Assembly: GCA_023212695.1 (NCBI GenBank)
Contig: JALCCG010000088.1
Coordinates: 4,701-68,700, forward strand
Reading direction: 5' to 3'
Length of the DNA stretch: 64,000 nt
Origin: Sporisorium sorghi
Taxonomy: Eukaryota > Basidiomycota > Ustilaginomycetes > Ustilaginales > Ustilaginaceae
In this document: positions 1-10,279 of the stretch, one piece after another
How the letters are laid out: each line of letters starts with the position of its first letter
How positions within the stretch are numbered: position 1 is the stretch's first letter
The notes under the pieces: generated by a model
Seen by the model: only the letters and a program-made list of their open reading frames with translations
Database searches by the model: none
Told to the model about the DNA's origin: nothing
Made by a program: the position numbers and the translations under genes

Positions 1-48
1 AACTCACCTCTTCCTGTTGTGGCCGGGGGAGTCCGGGGGGGGAGGTGA

Positions 49-68
49 GGGGGGGGGGGGGGGGGGGG
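49..68 (+). repeat. Poly-G run with G-quadruplex potential
   Basis: Twenty consecutive G follow two shorter G runs (24-29 and 35-42). Four or more G tracts lie within about 45 bases, which is compatible with a G-quadruplex on the plus strand. Long homopolymers are also prone to sequencing length error. Confidence 0.7.
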
Positions 69-165
69 AAACGCCATTCCCGTGATCCGAGGGAAAGACG
101 CGCTTTTGGAGAGGCGCCAAAAGCAGACAGTGAGAGAGAGTGCGACAAAGTGCTGTCAGTTGAAG

Positions 166-239
166 GTGGCCACGCCTCGTATACTCGGAATTTGGCAGGG
201 GAATTTGGCAGGGAAATTTGAGTTACCAGGCGTGGCCAC
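166..239. repeat. Perfect 12-bp inverted repeat with duplicated loop element
   Basis: GTGGCCACGCCT at 166-177 is the exact reverse complement of AGGCGTGGCCAC at 228-239. The 50-base loop holds two copies of AATTTGGCAGGG at 189-200 and 203-214. The repeat lies about 270 bp upstream of the kinase start codon. It could be a paired binding site for a dimeric regulator or a hairpin. Confidence 0.75.
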
Positions 240-511
240 ACTTTGGATTTTTTGGATTTTGGATTTTTCCTTGAATTTTCCAGCCTGTATTTTCCCCAAG
301 CTACCATCATCAATTCGAACCCCTTCAACTCTGTCGATGGGACTCAGACTCTTCGAATGCTGTTCCTTCTCATCCCACCTCCACGCTCAAGCTCAGCTGA
401 CATTCACATTCCCGCTCACAGGCGGGCGCTCGTATCGAGGACACTATACCGATCTCCAAATGTCAATAATCAGCATCTAGTCGACATTGTCATTGCCCAA
501 ACACCGCAACA

Positions 512-3500
512 ATGCCGCCGCCGCCGCCGCCGCCGCCGCTGCCGCCCTCGGATCAAGGGCCGTCGTCGTCGCAGTCTTCTAATGGTGGCATTCGCATTGC
601 TGGTGTAGCAAGCAAACCTTCTCCCGCTCCCGCTTCCGCTTCTGCATCTGCTCCCTCCTCATCAGTGGTGCCGTCGCCTTCAGCAGAACCACCCAGGGAC
701 TTGCCCAAATCTGGCGTCAAGCTCGACAGGGCCAAGACTGCCGCTTACCATCTACCTGCAAAGCCATCTCCAGTGCCACCAGCGCCAACAGCACCGACGC
801 CATCCAGAGTCGCAGACTCGCAATCGCGCCATTGGTCGCAACGTCCACCATCATCGACCCAACAGCAGCAGTCAAGGCACTACAAGCCAGCGCCGCAAAC
901 ACCACCACATTCTCGCGATGCCTACGATGACGAAGACGAGGAAGGTGCCATAGATGACAGCGCCGCCGCAAAATGGGAAGCGGCACCTTCGCCCAAGCCT
1001 GCTTTCCGTCCACCACCGCCCAAGACGCCTCCACATCCATCCAATGCTCCACGTCCATCAGCTCCATCAACCGCGCATCATCGTCCCAATGACCGCCAAC
1101 GACACTCGGATTCGCGCAGGCCACATGACTATCAGCCGTCTTCGTATCAGCCACGCTCGCCTTCACCACACAGGATTCAGCGCTCTTCCTCCTCAGATGC
1201 TCATGGAAGCCATCTCCGCAGTCCTTCGCCTGTTGCATCCTCAGCTCGTCGCAGCAGCAGAGACTTTGATAACGGTCTGCATCATCGCCTACAGCCCGAA
1301 CGCAAAGATTATGACCGCTACGGCCCTAGTAGCGACGACAGGGGCGTCCCATCGAGGTCTCAAGAACAGCGAGCAAGAGACCCGAGATACCCTCGTCCGA
1401 GCACACACGGTCGGGATCGCGAACAACAGCAGGCTCCCACCCGAGGATGGGACGATGACAGGCGCGATGATCGAGCTTGGAGCAATGACCGACGTGGCGA
1501 CAGAGAATGGGGGCGAGAGCGCGAGCAACGCAACTGGGACGCCGACAGATACAACGATCACAGAAGCGAGCATCCGCGTCCAAGGCCACTTGACCGAAAC
1601 GGCAGGGAGAGGGAGCTGTCTCCACCCACAGCCGACGCCAACGCCAAAGATCAAAGATTTGCCCACTCTGCCGATCCTGTTTCCAATGGCAACGGCGGCG
1701 GCGGCGGCGGCGAACCATTCGCACCAAGACCTCCATCCAGGATGGGCAGACTCGTCCCGCCACCGCTCCTCTCGCATTCCGAGCAACTACCGCCTTCTAG
1801 CACCATGCAGAAACGTCCACGATCTCGCTCTCCACCTGCTGGCTTGCTCAAGCGCAAGGCCAACTTCAATGCCGTGGTCCCGCCAGCGCTGGCGTCTGTC
1901 AACACCAAAGACGGCGATGCACCGCCCGCCAGCGACAATGTAGCACCGGGAGCGCCCTTGCCACCCAAGATCGAGACCATGCAGTCGCCCGTCATGCCTG
2001 CTTCGCGTCTCGGCTCCGAGTCGGTCGCCGCTTCCACGGCATTGCCCGGCAGTCATCCGGGCTCAGCATTTGCTACAGCACCACCGTCGGCCAATGCAGC
2101 GACTGCCACTTCTGCCGCAACGGCGGCCGCAGCAGCCGCAGCCGATGCCAACTTCGGTGCCATGTGCCAAGCGCTCGACGACTTTGCGTCTCCTTCTGTT
2201 CGACTTTCTTGCTTGCCACGAAAGCTCGCCGATGCTCCTGCGATGACCGGACGCGAACGACGCAAAGCGCGCGCTGCACCCGTACCGCTCAATCAGCGCA
2301 AGTTTGTCGGCTGCTCCTCCCTCGACGACTACGAGATCTCGATCAAGCTCGGTCAGGGAACCTTTGGTGAAGTGCTCAAGGGCCGACACATCCTCACCGG
2401 CACTCAAGTCGCACTCAAAAAAGTCACCATCCATGACGCAAAGGACGGCCTGCCCATCACGGCTCTGCGCGAGATCAAGCTACTGAAAAAGCTCAAGCAC
2501 CCGAGCATCGTCCCCGTCATCGACATGGCCTTTCGACCTTCGGGAGAGCGCGGCAAGCTGGGCGATGTGTACATGGTCGAGCCGTACATGGACCACGACT
2601 TGAACGGCATGTTGGAAAACCCTTCGATTCGACTCGAGATCAGCCAGATCAAGCTCTACATGAAACAGCTGCTCGAAGGCACGCTCTACCTCCACAAGAA
2701 TCGCATCCTTCATCGCGACATGAAGGCAGCCAACTTGCTCATCAACAACACAGGCCAGCTTCAGATTGCCGATTTCGGTCTCGCTCGGCCCTACCGCGAT
2801 CCGGGTCAGTCGTGGACCGGCAAAGGATGGACGGGCGGCACGCATCGATACACCAACATGGTGGTGACGCGCTGGTACCGACCGCCTGAGCTGCTTGCCG
2901 GCGAGAAAAAGTACGGCCCTCCCATCGACATGTGGGGGATCGGCTGTATCCTGGCGGAGATGATCACGGGTCGACCGCTGTTCAAGGGCACGTCCGAGTT
3001 GAACCAGTTGGAGCAGATTGCCAAACTGTGTGGATCGCCCAACGAGTCTAATTTCCCCGGCTGGACCAGCTTGCCGGGTGTCAAGGACGCCGATCCCATG
3101 GGCAGACCTGATCCGCACCCCGAGGTTCCGGGGCAGCATGCGTTTGGCGACCATCCGCGCAAGGTGAAGGACCATTTCACGCGCGTTGTCGATGCGGGTC
3201 CGGGCTGTGCCGATCTGATCGACAAGCTGTTGGTGCTGGACCCGCGCAAGCGGTTGACGGCGCACCAGGCGCTCGAGCACGAGTGGTTCTGGATCAAGCC
3301 CTTCCCTGCCGACCCGACGAGTTTGCCCAAGTACGAGCACAGTAAGGAGATTGACCGCGCGAGGCGGGAGTGGAAGCCTGCGCCCGCGGCGGCAGCGGCG
3401 GCGGTGATGCCTGGTGCGCACAATGTGTCAGGATCAGCACCAGCCGCAGCTGCCGTGGGTGGAGGAATGGGCCGATCGTCGATGCAGCAACAACAGCCGT

Positions 3501-3994
3501 ACATGCCTGGAGGCGCTGCTCAGCAGCCGCAGCCGATGGGTCAGCCGATGGGTCAGCCGCAAAGGGCGTACGGCCGAGGCGGAGGAGCGGGAGGGTCATA
3601 CACGCATCCTTCGCTGCAGCATCCACCGAACGGCGGACCGCCTCCACCAATGATGCCCATGCAGCAGCAGCAGCCAAACGCTGCCGATGGGTGGAATCAA
3701 CCTCCGCCGCCGCCGGGGGCGATGCGATCTGGTGCACCTGCACTCGCCGGTGGCAGCAGAGCGTATCCCGGTGGTGCGGGTGGAGGTCGGCATCCTTTCC
3801 CCAACTCACATGCGCAACAGCCAGGTCAACAAGGAGGAGGCAGATTCCCACATCCGAACTCTCAACGGATGCCGTCCTCGCATCAGCCGCAGCATGCGTA
3901 TCCGTCTCAACAGCAGCAGCAGCAGCAGAGGTACGGTCTACCGCCGCGTCCCGCCAATGGTGGTGGGGGAGGAGGCAACCCGTACTCGATGTAG
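512..3994 (+). CDS. BUR1: Bur1/CDK9-like cyclin-dependent kinase with long disordered flanks
   Basis: This encodes a 1,160-residue Ser/Thr kinase. The kinase domain spans about residues 605-925. It shows the glycine loop GQGTFGEV near 613, a cyclin-binding helix reading PITALRE at 648 (the CDK9 signature), HRD at 734 and DFG at 754. Bur1/CDK9 with its cyclin phosphorylates RNA polymerase II CTD and elongation factors in the nucleus. About 600 residues precede the kinase: Pro/Ser-rich, then Arg/Asp/Ser-rich with RS-like patches and Gly/Ala tracts. The tail is Gln/Pro/Gly-rich. Yeast Bur1 is about 650 residues and human CDK9 about 370, so the flanks are exceptional and recall CDK12/13. The ATG opens into a (CCG)n run giving eight prolines. 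There is no intron. The gene converges on the membrane-protein gene 297 bp downstream. Confidence 0.93.
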   Translation: MPPPPPPPPLPPSDQGPSSSQSSNGGIRIAGVASKPSPAPASASASAPSSSVVPSPSAEPPRDLPKSGVKLDRAKTAAYHLPAKPSPVPPAPTAPTPSRVADSQSRHWSQRPPSSTQQQQSRHYKPAPQTPPHSRDAYDDEDEEGAIDDSAAAKWEAAPSPKPAFRPPPPKTPPHPSNAPRPSAPSTAHHRPNDRQRHSDSRRPHDYQPSSYQPRSPSPHRIQRSSSSDAHGSHLRSPSPVASSARRSSRDFDNGLHHRLQPERKDYDRYGPSSDDRGVPSRSQEQRARDPRYPRPSTHGRDREQQQAPTRGWDDDRRDDRAWSNDRRGDREWGREREQRNWDADRYNDHRSEHPRPRPLDRNGRERELSPPTADANAKDQRFAHSADPVSNGNGGGGGGEPFAPRPPSRMGRLVPPPLLSHSEQLPPSSTMQKRPRSRSPPAGLLKRKANFNAVVPPALASVNTKDGDAPPASDNVAPGAPLPPKIETMQSPVMPASRLGSESVAASTALPGSHPGSAFATAPPSANAATATSAATAAAAAAADANFGAMCQALDDFASPSVRLSCLPRKLADAPAMTGRERRKARAAPVPLNQRKFVGCSSLDDYEISIKLGQGTFGEVLKGRHILTGTQVALKKVTIHDAKDGLPITALREIKLLKKLKHPSIVPVIDMAFRPSGERGKLGDVYMVEPYMDHDLNGMLENPSIRLEISQIKLYMKQLLEGTLYLHKNRILHRDMKAANLLINNTGQLQIADFGLARPYRDPGQSWTGKGWTGGTHRYTNMVVTRWYRPPELLAGEKKYGPPIDMWGIGCILAEMITGRPLFKGTSELNQLEQIAKLCGSPNESNFPGWTSLPGVKDADPMGRPDPHPEVPGQHAFGDHPRKVKDHFTRVVDAGPGCADLIDKLLVLDPRKRLTAHQALEHEWFWIKPFPADPTSLPKYEHSKEIDRARREWKPAPAAAAAAVMPGAHNVSGSAPAAAAVGGGMGRSSMQQQQPYMPGGAAQQPQPMGQPMGQPQRAYGRGGGAGGSYTHPSLQHPPNGGPPPPMMPMQQQQPNAADGWNQPPPPPGAMRSGAPALAGGSRAYPGGAGGGRHPFPNSHAQQPGQQGGGRFPHPNSQRMPSSHQPQHAYPSQQQQQQQRYGLPPRPANGGGGGGNPYSM

Positions 3995-4291
3995 GCAGCA
4001 ATGAAGCAATGGGACAGCGAAATGTGAGAGTTGCAAACCAGGTCAGATGAGCGCGACGAGCCAGTGCGAGAGCTGCTCTCAACGTGACTAGCACAGCTCA
4101 CGATTTGACATGTGCCCAGAAGCAAACGAACGTGAGAAGGGAAAGTGAATCTAATTAGCCGGTCGAACGATGCAAGTATACAAGAAAAAAACGAATGTGG
4201 TGCACGACCTGATGACTTGGCGGAGCAGAACCTCTCGTACAACGAAGCAAGCAGGTGTGCGCGAAAACGGAGCGAGACCAGCAAGACTGGC

Positions 4292-7200
4292 CTAGCCAAA
4301 GGTATCCGACACGATGGACGCCGCATCCGCGCGATCCGTCTCCGCCTCCGCCTCGTCCTCGTCCTCACGCTCGGTGATGTGTTCGTCGACGCTGTACGAC
4401 GCCGAGGCGCGGAATTGCAGCGGGAGCGTGATCATTGTCTCGTGCTCCTCCTCCTCCTTCGCTACAGGACGAGCCACAGGCGTCGGTGGCTGCGCGACGA
4501 TCGTCGGCAGCTGCACCCCGCTCGACGGGGACGGCGATCTGTGCTGGTCTCGGGGACTGCCTGCACTACCCATGTGGCTGGGCGAAAGCAGGTGCTCCGA
4601 CAAGCGCCGCCCCTCGACCTGGGAGCGGAACTGTTGACGCAGCCTCAAGCGGCGCAGTTCGGAGCCTGTCGGCATACCAGTGGCGTCGTCGGGTCCGGGA
4701 CTGAGCTGCTCCTCCACCTCGGCTTGTGCGTGTGTCTCGTCGTCGTCGGCTGGGGTGTACCTCCGCTGCTGCTGCAGTTGAGTTCGAGCAGCCCTCTGCT
4801 GCACCTTGGACGCATACTCGTCAAACACGTTCGGCACCCCGCTCTCCCCGCCATCGCTCGCGGCGTTGTACAGCCTCAACCCGCCCGAAGCTGCGGCGGC
4901 CGAGGCGTCAATATCGCGCAGCTGGCACCAGAACCCTTGGATCGGTAGGGCGTGCGATGAGATGAGCGAGTCGAGCACCAGCTGTGCGCCTGTCGGTGGG
5001 GGCGCTCGCCGGACGTGCGGCGGGGAGGACGAGCGGGAGAAGGTGTTCGTGTGCCCGGTGGTGGTGGAGGTGGGGTCGGCGGCGGTCTTGCTGGCAGCGG
5101 GGGAGCGGCGCGTGCGGAAGGGCGGCATGGTGAGCGCGGACGACTTTGGCTCTCGGAGGTGGGAGGGCGAAGATGTGGGGGAGGGCGCACGTGTGCCTGC
5201 GAGCGGTGGGGGGTGCTGCGGCGGGGAGGGGGATAGAGAGGCGATGCGCGTGCCGTACGGTACACCGGCTTGGTCGTATGACTGCGCGCGCTCGTGCGGC
5301 GTCGCTAGCGTCGTCGTGCCGTGCGCCTCGCCCGCACTCGCCGCCGCGGTGGTGGGGGGCGACGACGCAGCCGGGCGGAACAGCTTGACAGCAGCCGCGA
5401 CGTGCGCTACGATTTTCCCGACCCCTCCGGCACTGCTTCCGTGCTCACGTCCGGCGTGGGAAGAGGGCGAAGCCGGCACGCTTGCAGACGCGCAATCCTT
5501 CGAAGGCGGATAGCGCGTGGTGAACGCGTCGTCCTTCTCTCCTCCGCCATCGACACCCGTCGCCAAAGTTGACGCAGACGAGTACGCCTCGCTCGTCACC
5601 TTGCCCCCCGATGCCACCAGACTCGCACGCGAATCCTGGTACTTGAGCGTGCGCTGCTGCAGCTCCTCGCCCAGCGTCGTCGTCGCTCCCTCCTCCCGCG
5701 GCGACGCCGGCGAGTGTCTAGCCGAGCGCGACTTTGGCCGTATCACGCCGCCCATCATGCCACCACCGCTGCTGCTACTGCTGCCACTGCCACGCCGCTG
5801 CAACCCAGCATCCGGCAGCGTGAGGTTGGCCAGCATCGTCGCCAACCGCACCTGCGACGCAGGGAACAGCAGGAACGGCGCAAACAGGTTCAAACAGTTG
5901 ATGACGTACAGCACGGTGAACAGGCTCGTGGCGACCATGAGCGCGACGCCGAGCATCGAGCTCGCCTCGGCTGCGTTGCGCGGGTACTCGCGCGTGAACA
6001 CCACCAGCACATACACCTGTTAAAAGCAAACATCATATACGGTTCGGGAGACGATGTCAGCCAAAAGGCACAAGACAAAGTGTACGTGTTCCCGGCTAGA
6101 AAGTGGCAAAAGGGCTGGAACTTACGGAATGGCACCCGAAGAAAAAGCACTGCAGCATGACAGCAACATGGTCGATGATGCAATTAAACAGAAAACGACA
6201 GACGACCGTGTAGCCGTCGTGCGTCGCCAAGTCCTCATGTAGGGTTTCGAGGTCCCAGGGGTTGGGATCGGAGTCGATGCGCACGCGAGGCGCCAGCTCG
6301 AGCCGGCTGGACGACTCCGCAAACGAGTCTGTGGGCGAGTCGAGCCGGCCGTAGCTGTCGCTGCGCGTGGGGAAGGATGCTTGAGAATTAGCGCACGCGG
6401 GCAGCTGCATCGAGTGGCGCTGTTGCGGGCTTCTTAGTCTGTGCGAATCAGCAGGATCGGTGTTGGGGAGCGAGAGGCGCGTCCGGGGACTCATTCCTAC
6501 GGGAAGGGAGGTGTGCGAGCTGATGCTGCGTGGGGAGGCACCTTCTGCGTCGACAGGCGGGAGTGGAAGCGGTCCGCTAGGTGCGGGCGTGAGAGGCGGC
6601 GTTCGAACAGCATACGACATGCGCAGAGGCAGGTCCAGTCGCGCCACTTGCAGGATGGCTGCTGTCTTGACTGCGCCTTTGTCGTGCGGTGTTGCTGATG
6701 CATGCATGCTGTAGCGCGCTGCTGCTGCGGTGGGAGGCCACGTCCTCACTGCCGCCGCCGCAGCAGCTTCCCGATCCTGCTGCTGTTGCTGGTTCTGTTG
6801 CTGGTGCTGGTGCCGCATCATCTGCTGCTGCTGCTCCACCAACCTCGCCCTGCCCTGCGAACTCCTCAACTGCACCAACTCCTTCGCCACCCTCCTCGCC
6901 AACAACACCAAAATCCCCAAATACACCACCGCCAACGCAAACCCACCCAGCGCCACCAACCCCTGCGCGATCTGCTGCCACTTTTTCATCTCCAACGACT
7001 CGACATACGCCAACCTGGCAATGCCCATCATCACCGCCTCCGCCGCCTCATCCACCACGCCCGCTTCGCCAAACCTCACCCCGAAGCTCGGCAGCGCCGC
7101 CCGTGCCAGATGCATGTAGTTCCGATGGCTGGCGAGCTTGCTGCCGCTGGAGGCGATCATGGTCATGGACATCAAGCCGAGAAAAATGACCTGGACGTAG

Positions 7201-7964
7201 ATGGCGACGACGCTTGTGTTCCACAGCCAGGGGGGTACGTTGGGGAGGAGGAGGGCCATGTAGCCTATAGCGGCGAAGTAGGCGATGCTGAAGATGGCGA
7301 AGAGCATGAAGGCGGCGAGGATGCCGGGGTCGAGGAGGGGTGGAGGGGAGGTGCCGTGGCGGGTGGTGTAGGATTGGAGCACTTGGACGAAGAGGATGAG
7401 GACGTAGGCGCTGGTGAGCACGAGGTGGCAGTTGATGCATGAGGCGGTGATGAACCAGCCGGTGCGCAGTTCTTCCACCACCACGGTTTCGGTGGGCGGT
7501 GGGGTGTCCTTTTCACCCTTCGTCAACCGAACGCCGCGCCAGCGACCGACCAGCTTCTGCCACCGCCGAGCGATCCAGCAAGACGCAGCACTCGAGTCGT
7601 GCATCGGCACCCTACCCTCCTTATCCACCCTAACCCGCCTCCTGACACGATACGGCCGCTCCTCCAACCGCCACAGCCAAAACGGCATCGGATTCTTGCG
7701 CGACCGATACGCCCTCAGCGCCACCGTCACCAGCAAGAACGACGCCAGGTTAACCGCGTTCATCGACCACGTCAGCTGCCAGTACCCTTTCGGATACACT
7801 TTGAGCGCGAGTGCATCGACAAGCGTCAACATCTCGTGAACGGTGGCGTTGGCGGCGAGCGGGAAGCCGGGCAGGTCGGGACCATTGCCAAGCATCAGCC
7901 CGGCGATGTCGGACCCGCCGAGGCTAGGGATGGGGATGAGAGAGGGGGAAAGTGTTGCGCTCAT
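4292..7964 (-). CDS. Seven-helix membrane protein of unknown function, GPCR-like layout
   Basis: Two exons, 7964-6126 and 6016-4292, are joined across a 109-bp intron (donor GTAAGT, acceptor ACAG, phase 0), giving 1,187 residues. A possible N-glycosylation site (NAT) lies near residue 39. Hydrophobic helices are at about 66-86, 169-196, 214-240, 250-271 and 333-356. A loop of roughly 240 residues, rich in Gln, Ala and Ser-Pro, follows. Two more helices lie at about 596-620 and 632-665, spanning the intron junction. The last 500 residues are Ser/Pro/Thr-rich and look cytoplasmic. The long loop between helices 5 and 6 and the long tail resemble fungal glucose-sensing GPCRs such as Gpr1/Git3, but I recognise no family motif. 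The ATG at 7964 was chosen because the open frame upstream is low-complexity and lacks homology. The function is unknown. Confidence 0.72.
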
Positions 7965-9894
7965 GGTGGTGGGAGTGGTGAGGGAGATGAGGGGGGAGGA
8001 TGGGCGACGGGGGGGAGGACGCGTGAGACGCGAGGTGTTGAAAGACTGTAGAAGTTGATGGATGGCGACGAGTGCGATGCTGTGTGTGTGTGTGTGCGAG
8101 AAGGGGAAACACAACCTCGAAGGCAGTATCAATGGCGAGAGGTATTTGAAGCCGAGGCAGTCCTTCGATGAGCATTTCCTCGAGACTATATACCTTTCAT
8201 GCAACACCAGACTCGCATGCGTATGTGGCGCTGCGACACAATGACACTTCGGCTCTGAGCCCGCTCTTTCCGGCTGCTGTGCTCTGCGATCTACTGCGCG
8301 AAAAGGCTCCAGCTCTAGTCGGGGCTAGTGCGCCACTGGCTGAACTCAGATTCGGCTACCCCAGTCATTGTGCCAGCCCTAAGTGAAGCGAGGCTGAAGA
8401 GCAGCAAGCTCTGCACTACGACAATGCCCCTACCACGCTTCGAACACCGAGGCTGTTGCAGAGGCGAGCGCGCGAAGGAGGAGGACAGTGTACGGTGGGT
8501 TAGCATCGCATCCAACGAGGGAGAAGGGGATCTTGCTGCGTCCCTGAGCGCACTTCGACCCGAGCCAAGCCTTCACAGAACGCAAGGACCACGCTAGAAG
8601 AAACTTTGGTAGCCCATATCCAACAACGAGACGAGTGGGCAGAGGCTTTCCTACGCAAAACGACCTAGAGCTAGCTAGCGCGGGTCCGAGCAGGGATCCG
8701 ACCGTGTGGAAAGCCTGCTTGCTAGCTAGCTTTAGCTCCGCAGGGGACCCGAGCGGCGGTGCATGGGAGTCTGTCGATAGCGGCCGGTGGCGCTAAATTG
8801 GCTCTAGTGGGAGAGATGAAATCGAAGCTCGCGATCTGATCGCGGACAGAGCGCATATGAAGGCCATGCCTTCAAAAAATTTCCAACGATCGACGATCAC
8901 GTCGATAAGTGTTCGTACGGACGAGCAAGGACGACGACATGTGGCGGTGTATCGGTTGGTTAGATGGTATTCGGAATCGGGTCGGCTCATGACAGCGGCT
9001 CTCGGCCCCTTTGAAAAGAAGTCTGCGACACATGGGACGGCGTCGCCCACCAGTGGGCGAGCTCTCTCCGACCGGCGTGCATGCGTCTCCTCTTCGATAC
9101 AGACCCAAACATTGCGACGCTGTCCCTCGACCACTGAGGCATCTCGCAGCATTGATCCTTCACGGTCCGCACAGGACCCTCTCGCATCGGACACCTGAAT
9201 GCAGAATGCAGTAGCTGAACGCCCACCCACTTCACTCGCCTTGCTTTTTGTCTCTCTTGAATGTTCTCCCGACCCGCCCACACGCCACCCACTCGGGAGC
9301 GACACCTGACATCTTGGCGCCACAAACAAACACCGCACCATGCGCGTTAAGGACACTCCAAGTCCCCAACTTTGCGCTGGCCTTGGATCCCGCGGACGCA
9401 GCAGCAGCACACACTAATGCTTCCCAAGCTATCGAGGCTAATATAGCAAAAGGCTCATGCGTGCTGTTCATTTCGGGACCGACTTGGCCGACGATTTTGC
9501 GGCTCATGGGTCTCGTGTGCTCCCATGGGTCCCACGCCATCGCAGCGAGAGACTAAGGTCGGAAGGCTTACGGCCGATCTGGTGACAGACGGTGTTGACG
9601 CAGCGTCCTCGGTGCCGTTGACGGTACCACGTGACTGGCTCCAAGCCGGGCAAGCACTGGCCGGCTTGGCTCACGGCAGCTGTGCGCAGGATCGGCTTGA
9701 TCGAAGCACAGTCGACGAGTTCGGGCCGGTGGCACAGTTATCTTCGCCCTCAACGCGAAGAGCTCACACAGCAAACACGCGACCGAAGAGGAGAGCCAGA
9801 GAAAACTCGATATCATTCACTGATTCGTCAAGACACAGCATGTCACAGATCTGTGAGCAGAAGAAATATGATGACTTCTGTCGAGGCAGACAAG
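7965..9894. other. Gene-free 1.9-kb stretch between the membrane-protein and glutaredoxin genes
   Basis: Open frames here (for example 8793-9410 minus) have atypical composition and no recognisable domain, so none is annotated. The left part must carry the promoter and leader of the minus-strand membrane-protein gene. It contains a (TG)n run at about 8081-8096 and two copies of the self-complementary 10-mer GCTAGCTAGC about 50 bp apart. Confidence 0.5.
8668..8730. repeat. Paired GCTAGCTAGC palindromes
   Basis: GAGCTAGCTAGC ends at 8679 and GCTAGCTAGC occupies 8721-8730. Each 10-mer is its own reverse complement, so the pair reads as both a direct and an inverted repeat with a spacer of about 41 bp. 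There is no gene context, and the function is unknown. Confidence 0.6.
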
Positions 9895-10279
9895 TTACTG
9901 GATGAGCTTCTGCAGCTTGCCCGACTTCTGCGCATCCAGCAGGTCGGAGCAGCCGCCGAGGTGGGTCTGGTTGATAAAGATGTTGGGCACCGTCCTCTGG
10001 CCCGTCTTGTCCTGGAGGTAAGCCTGCATCGCCACAGCAAGCCGTTTGTCAGCGCACTCTTCCTCCCTACGCTCTACCACATCTGTGTTCGTGACTTACC
10101 TGGATATCCGAGCCCTCGGAGCCCATCTGGTCGAGCTCGAGCACGGCGACTTTGCTCTTGTCCAGACCGAGCTTGTCAATCACACTCTTGGCCTGCGAGC
10201 AGTACGGGCAGTAGCTCTTGCTAAACACCGCCACGAGGTGCTCCGAGATGAGCTTCTCAGCTGCCTGCTTTGCTGCCAT
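9895..10279 (-). CDS. GRX1: Dithiol glutaredoxin
   Basis: Exons 10279-10100 (60 codons) and 10023-9895 are joined in phase 0 across a 76-bp intron (donor GTAAGT, acceptor GCAG), giving 102 residues, the normal glutaredoxin length. The redox motif CPYC is at residues 24-27, the TVP cis-proline motif follows TGQR in exon 2, and GGCSDL completes the glutathione-binding site. Dithiol glutaredoxins reduce disulfides and glutathione mixed disulfides using NADPH, glutathione reductase and glutathione. The ATG at 10279 gives a standard cytosolic protein. The same frame stays open upstream as far as about 10456 with no ATG, and an acceptor-like CTATAG lies at about 10380. A longer form with a leader exon, possibly organelle-targeted, is therefore possible. 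Confidence 0.9.

Larger units (their letters stand above)
1..511. promoter_or_regulatory. 5' flank of the Bur1/CDK9-like kinase gene
   Basis: No coding region is supportable here. The stretch holds a G-rich segment with a 20-G run (49-68), a perfect 12-bp inverted repeat (166-177 with 228-239), and a duplicated 12-bp unit, AATTTGGCAGGG, inside the loop. It must include the promoter and 5'UTR of the downstream kinase gene. No clear TATA box is seen. That it is a promoter is inferred from position only. Confidence 0.5.

Noticed and set aside
7610..7640. CCCTAAC-like telomeric or telomerase-template motif
   Set aside because: A single copy inside the coding sequence of the membrane protein, so chance.
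8793..9410. 205-codon minus frame in the 8-10 kb spacer
   Set aside because: Random composition and no domain. Several equally long frames overlap it on both strands.
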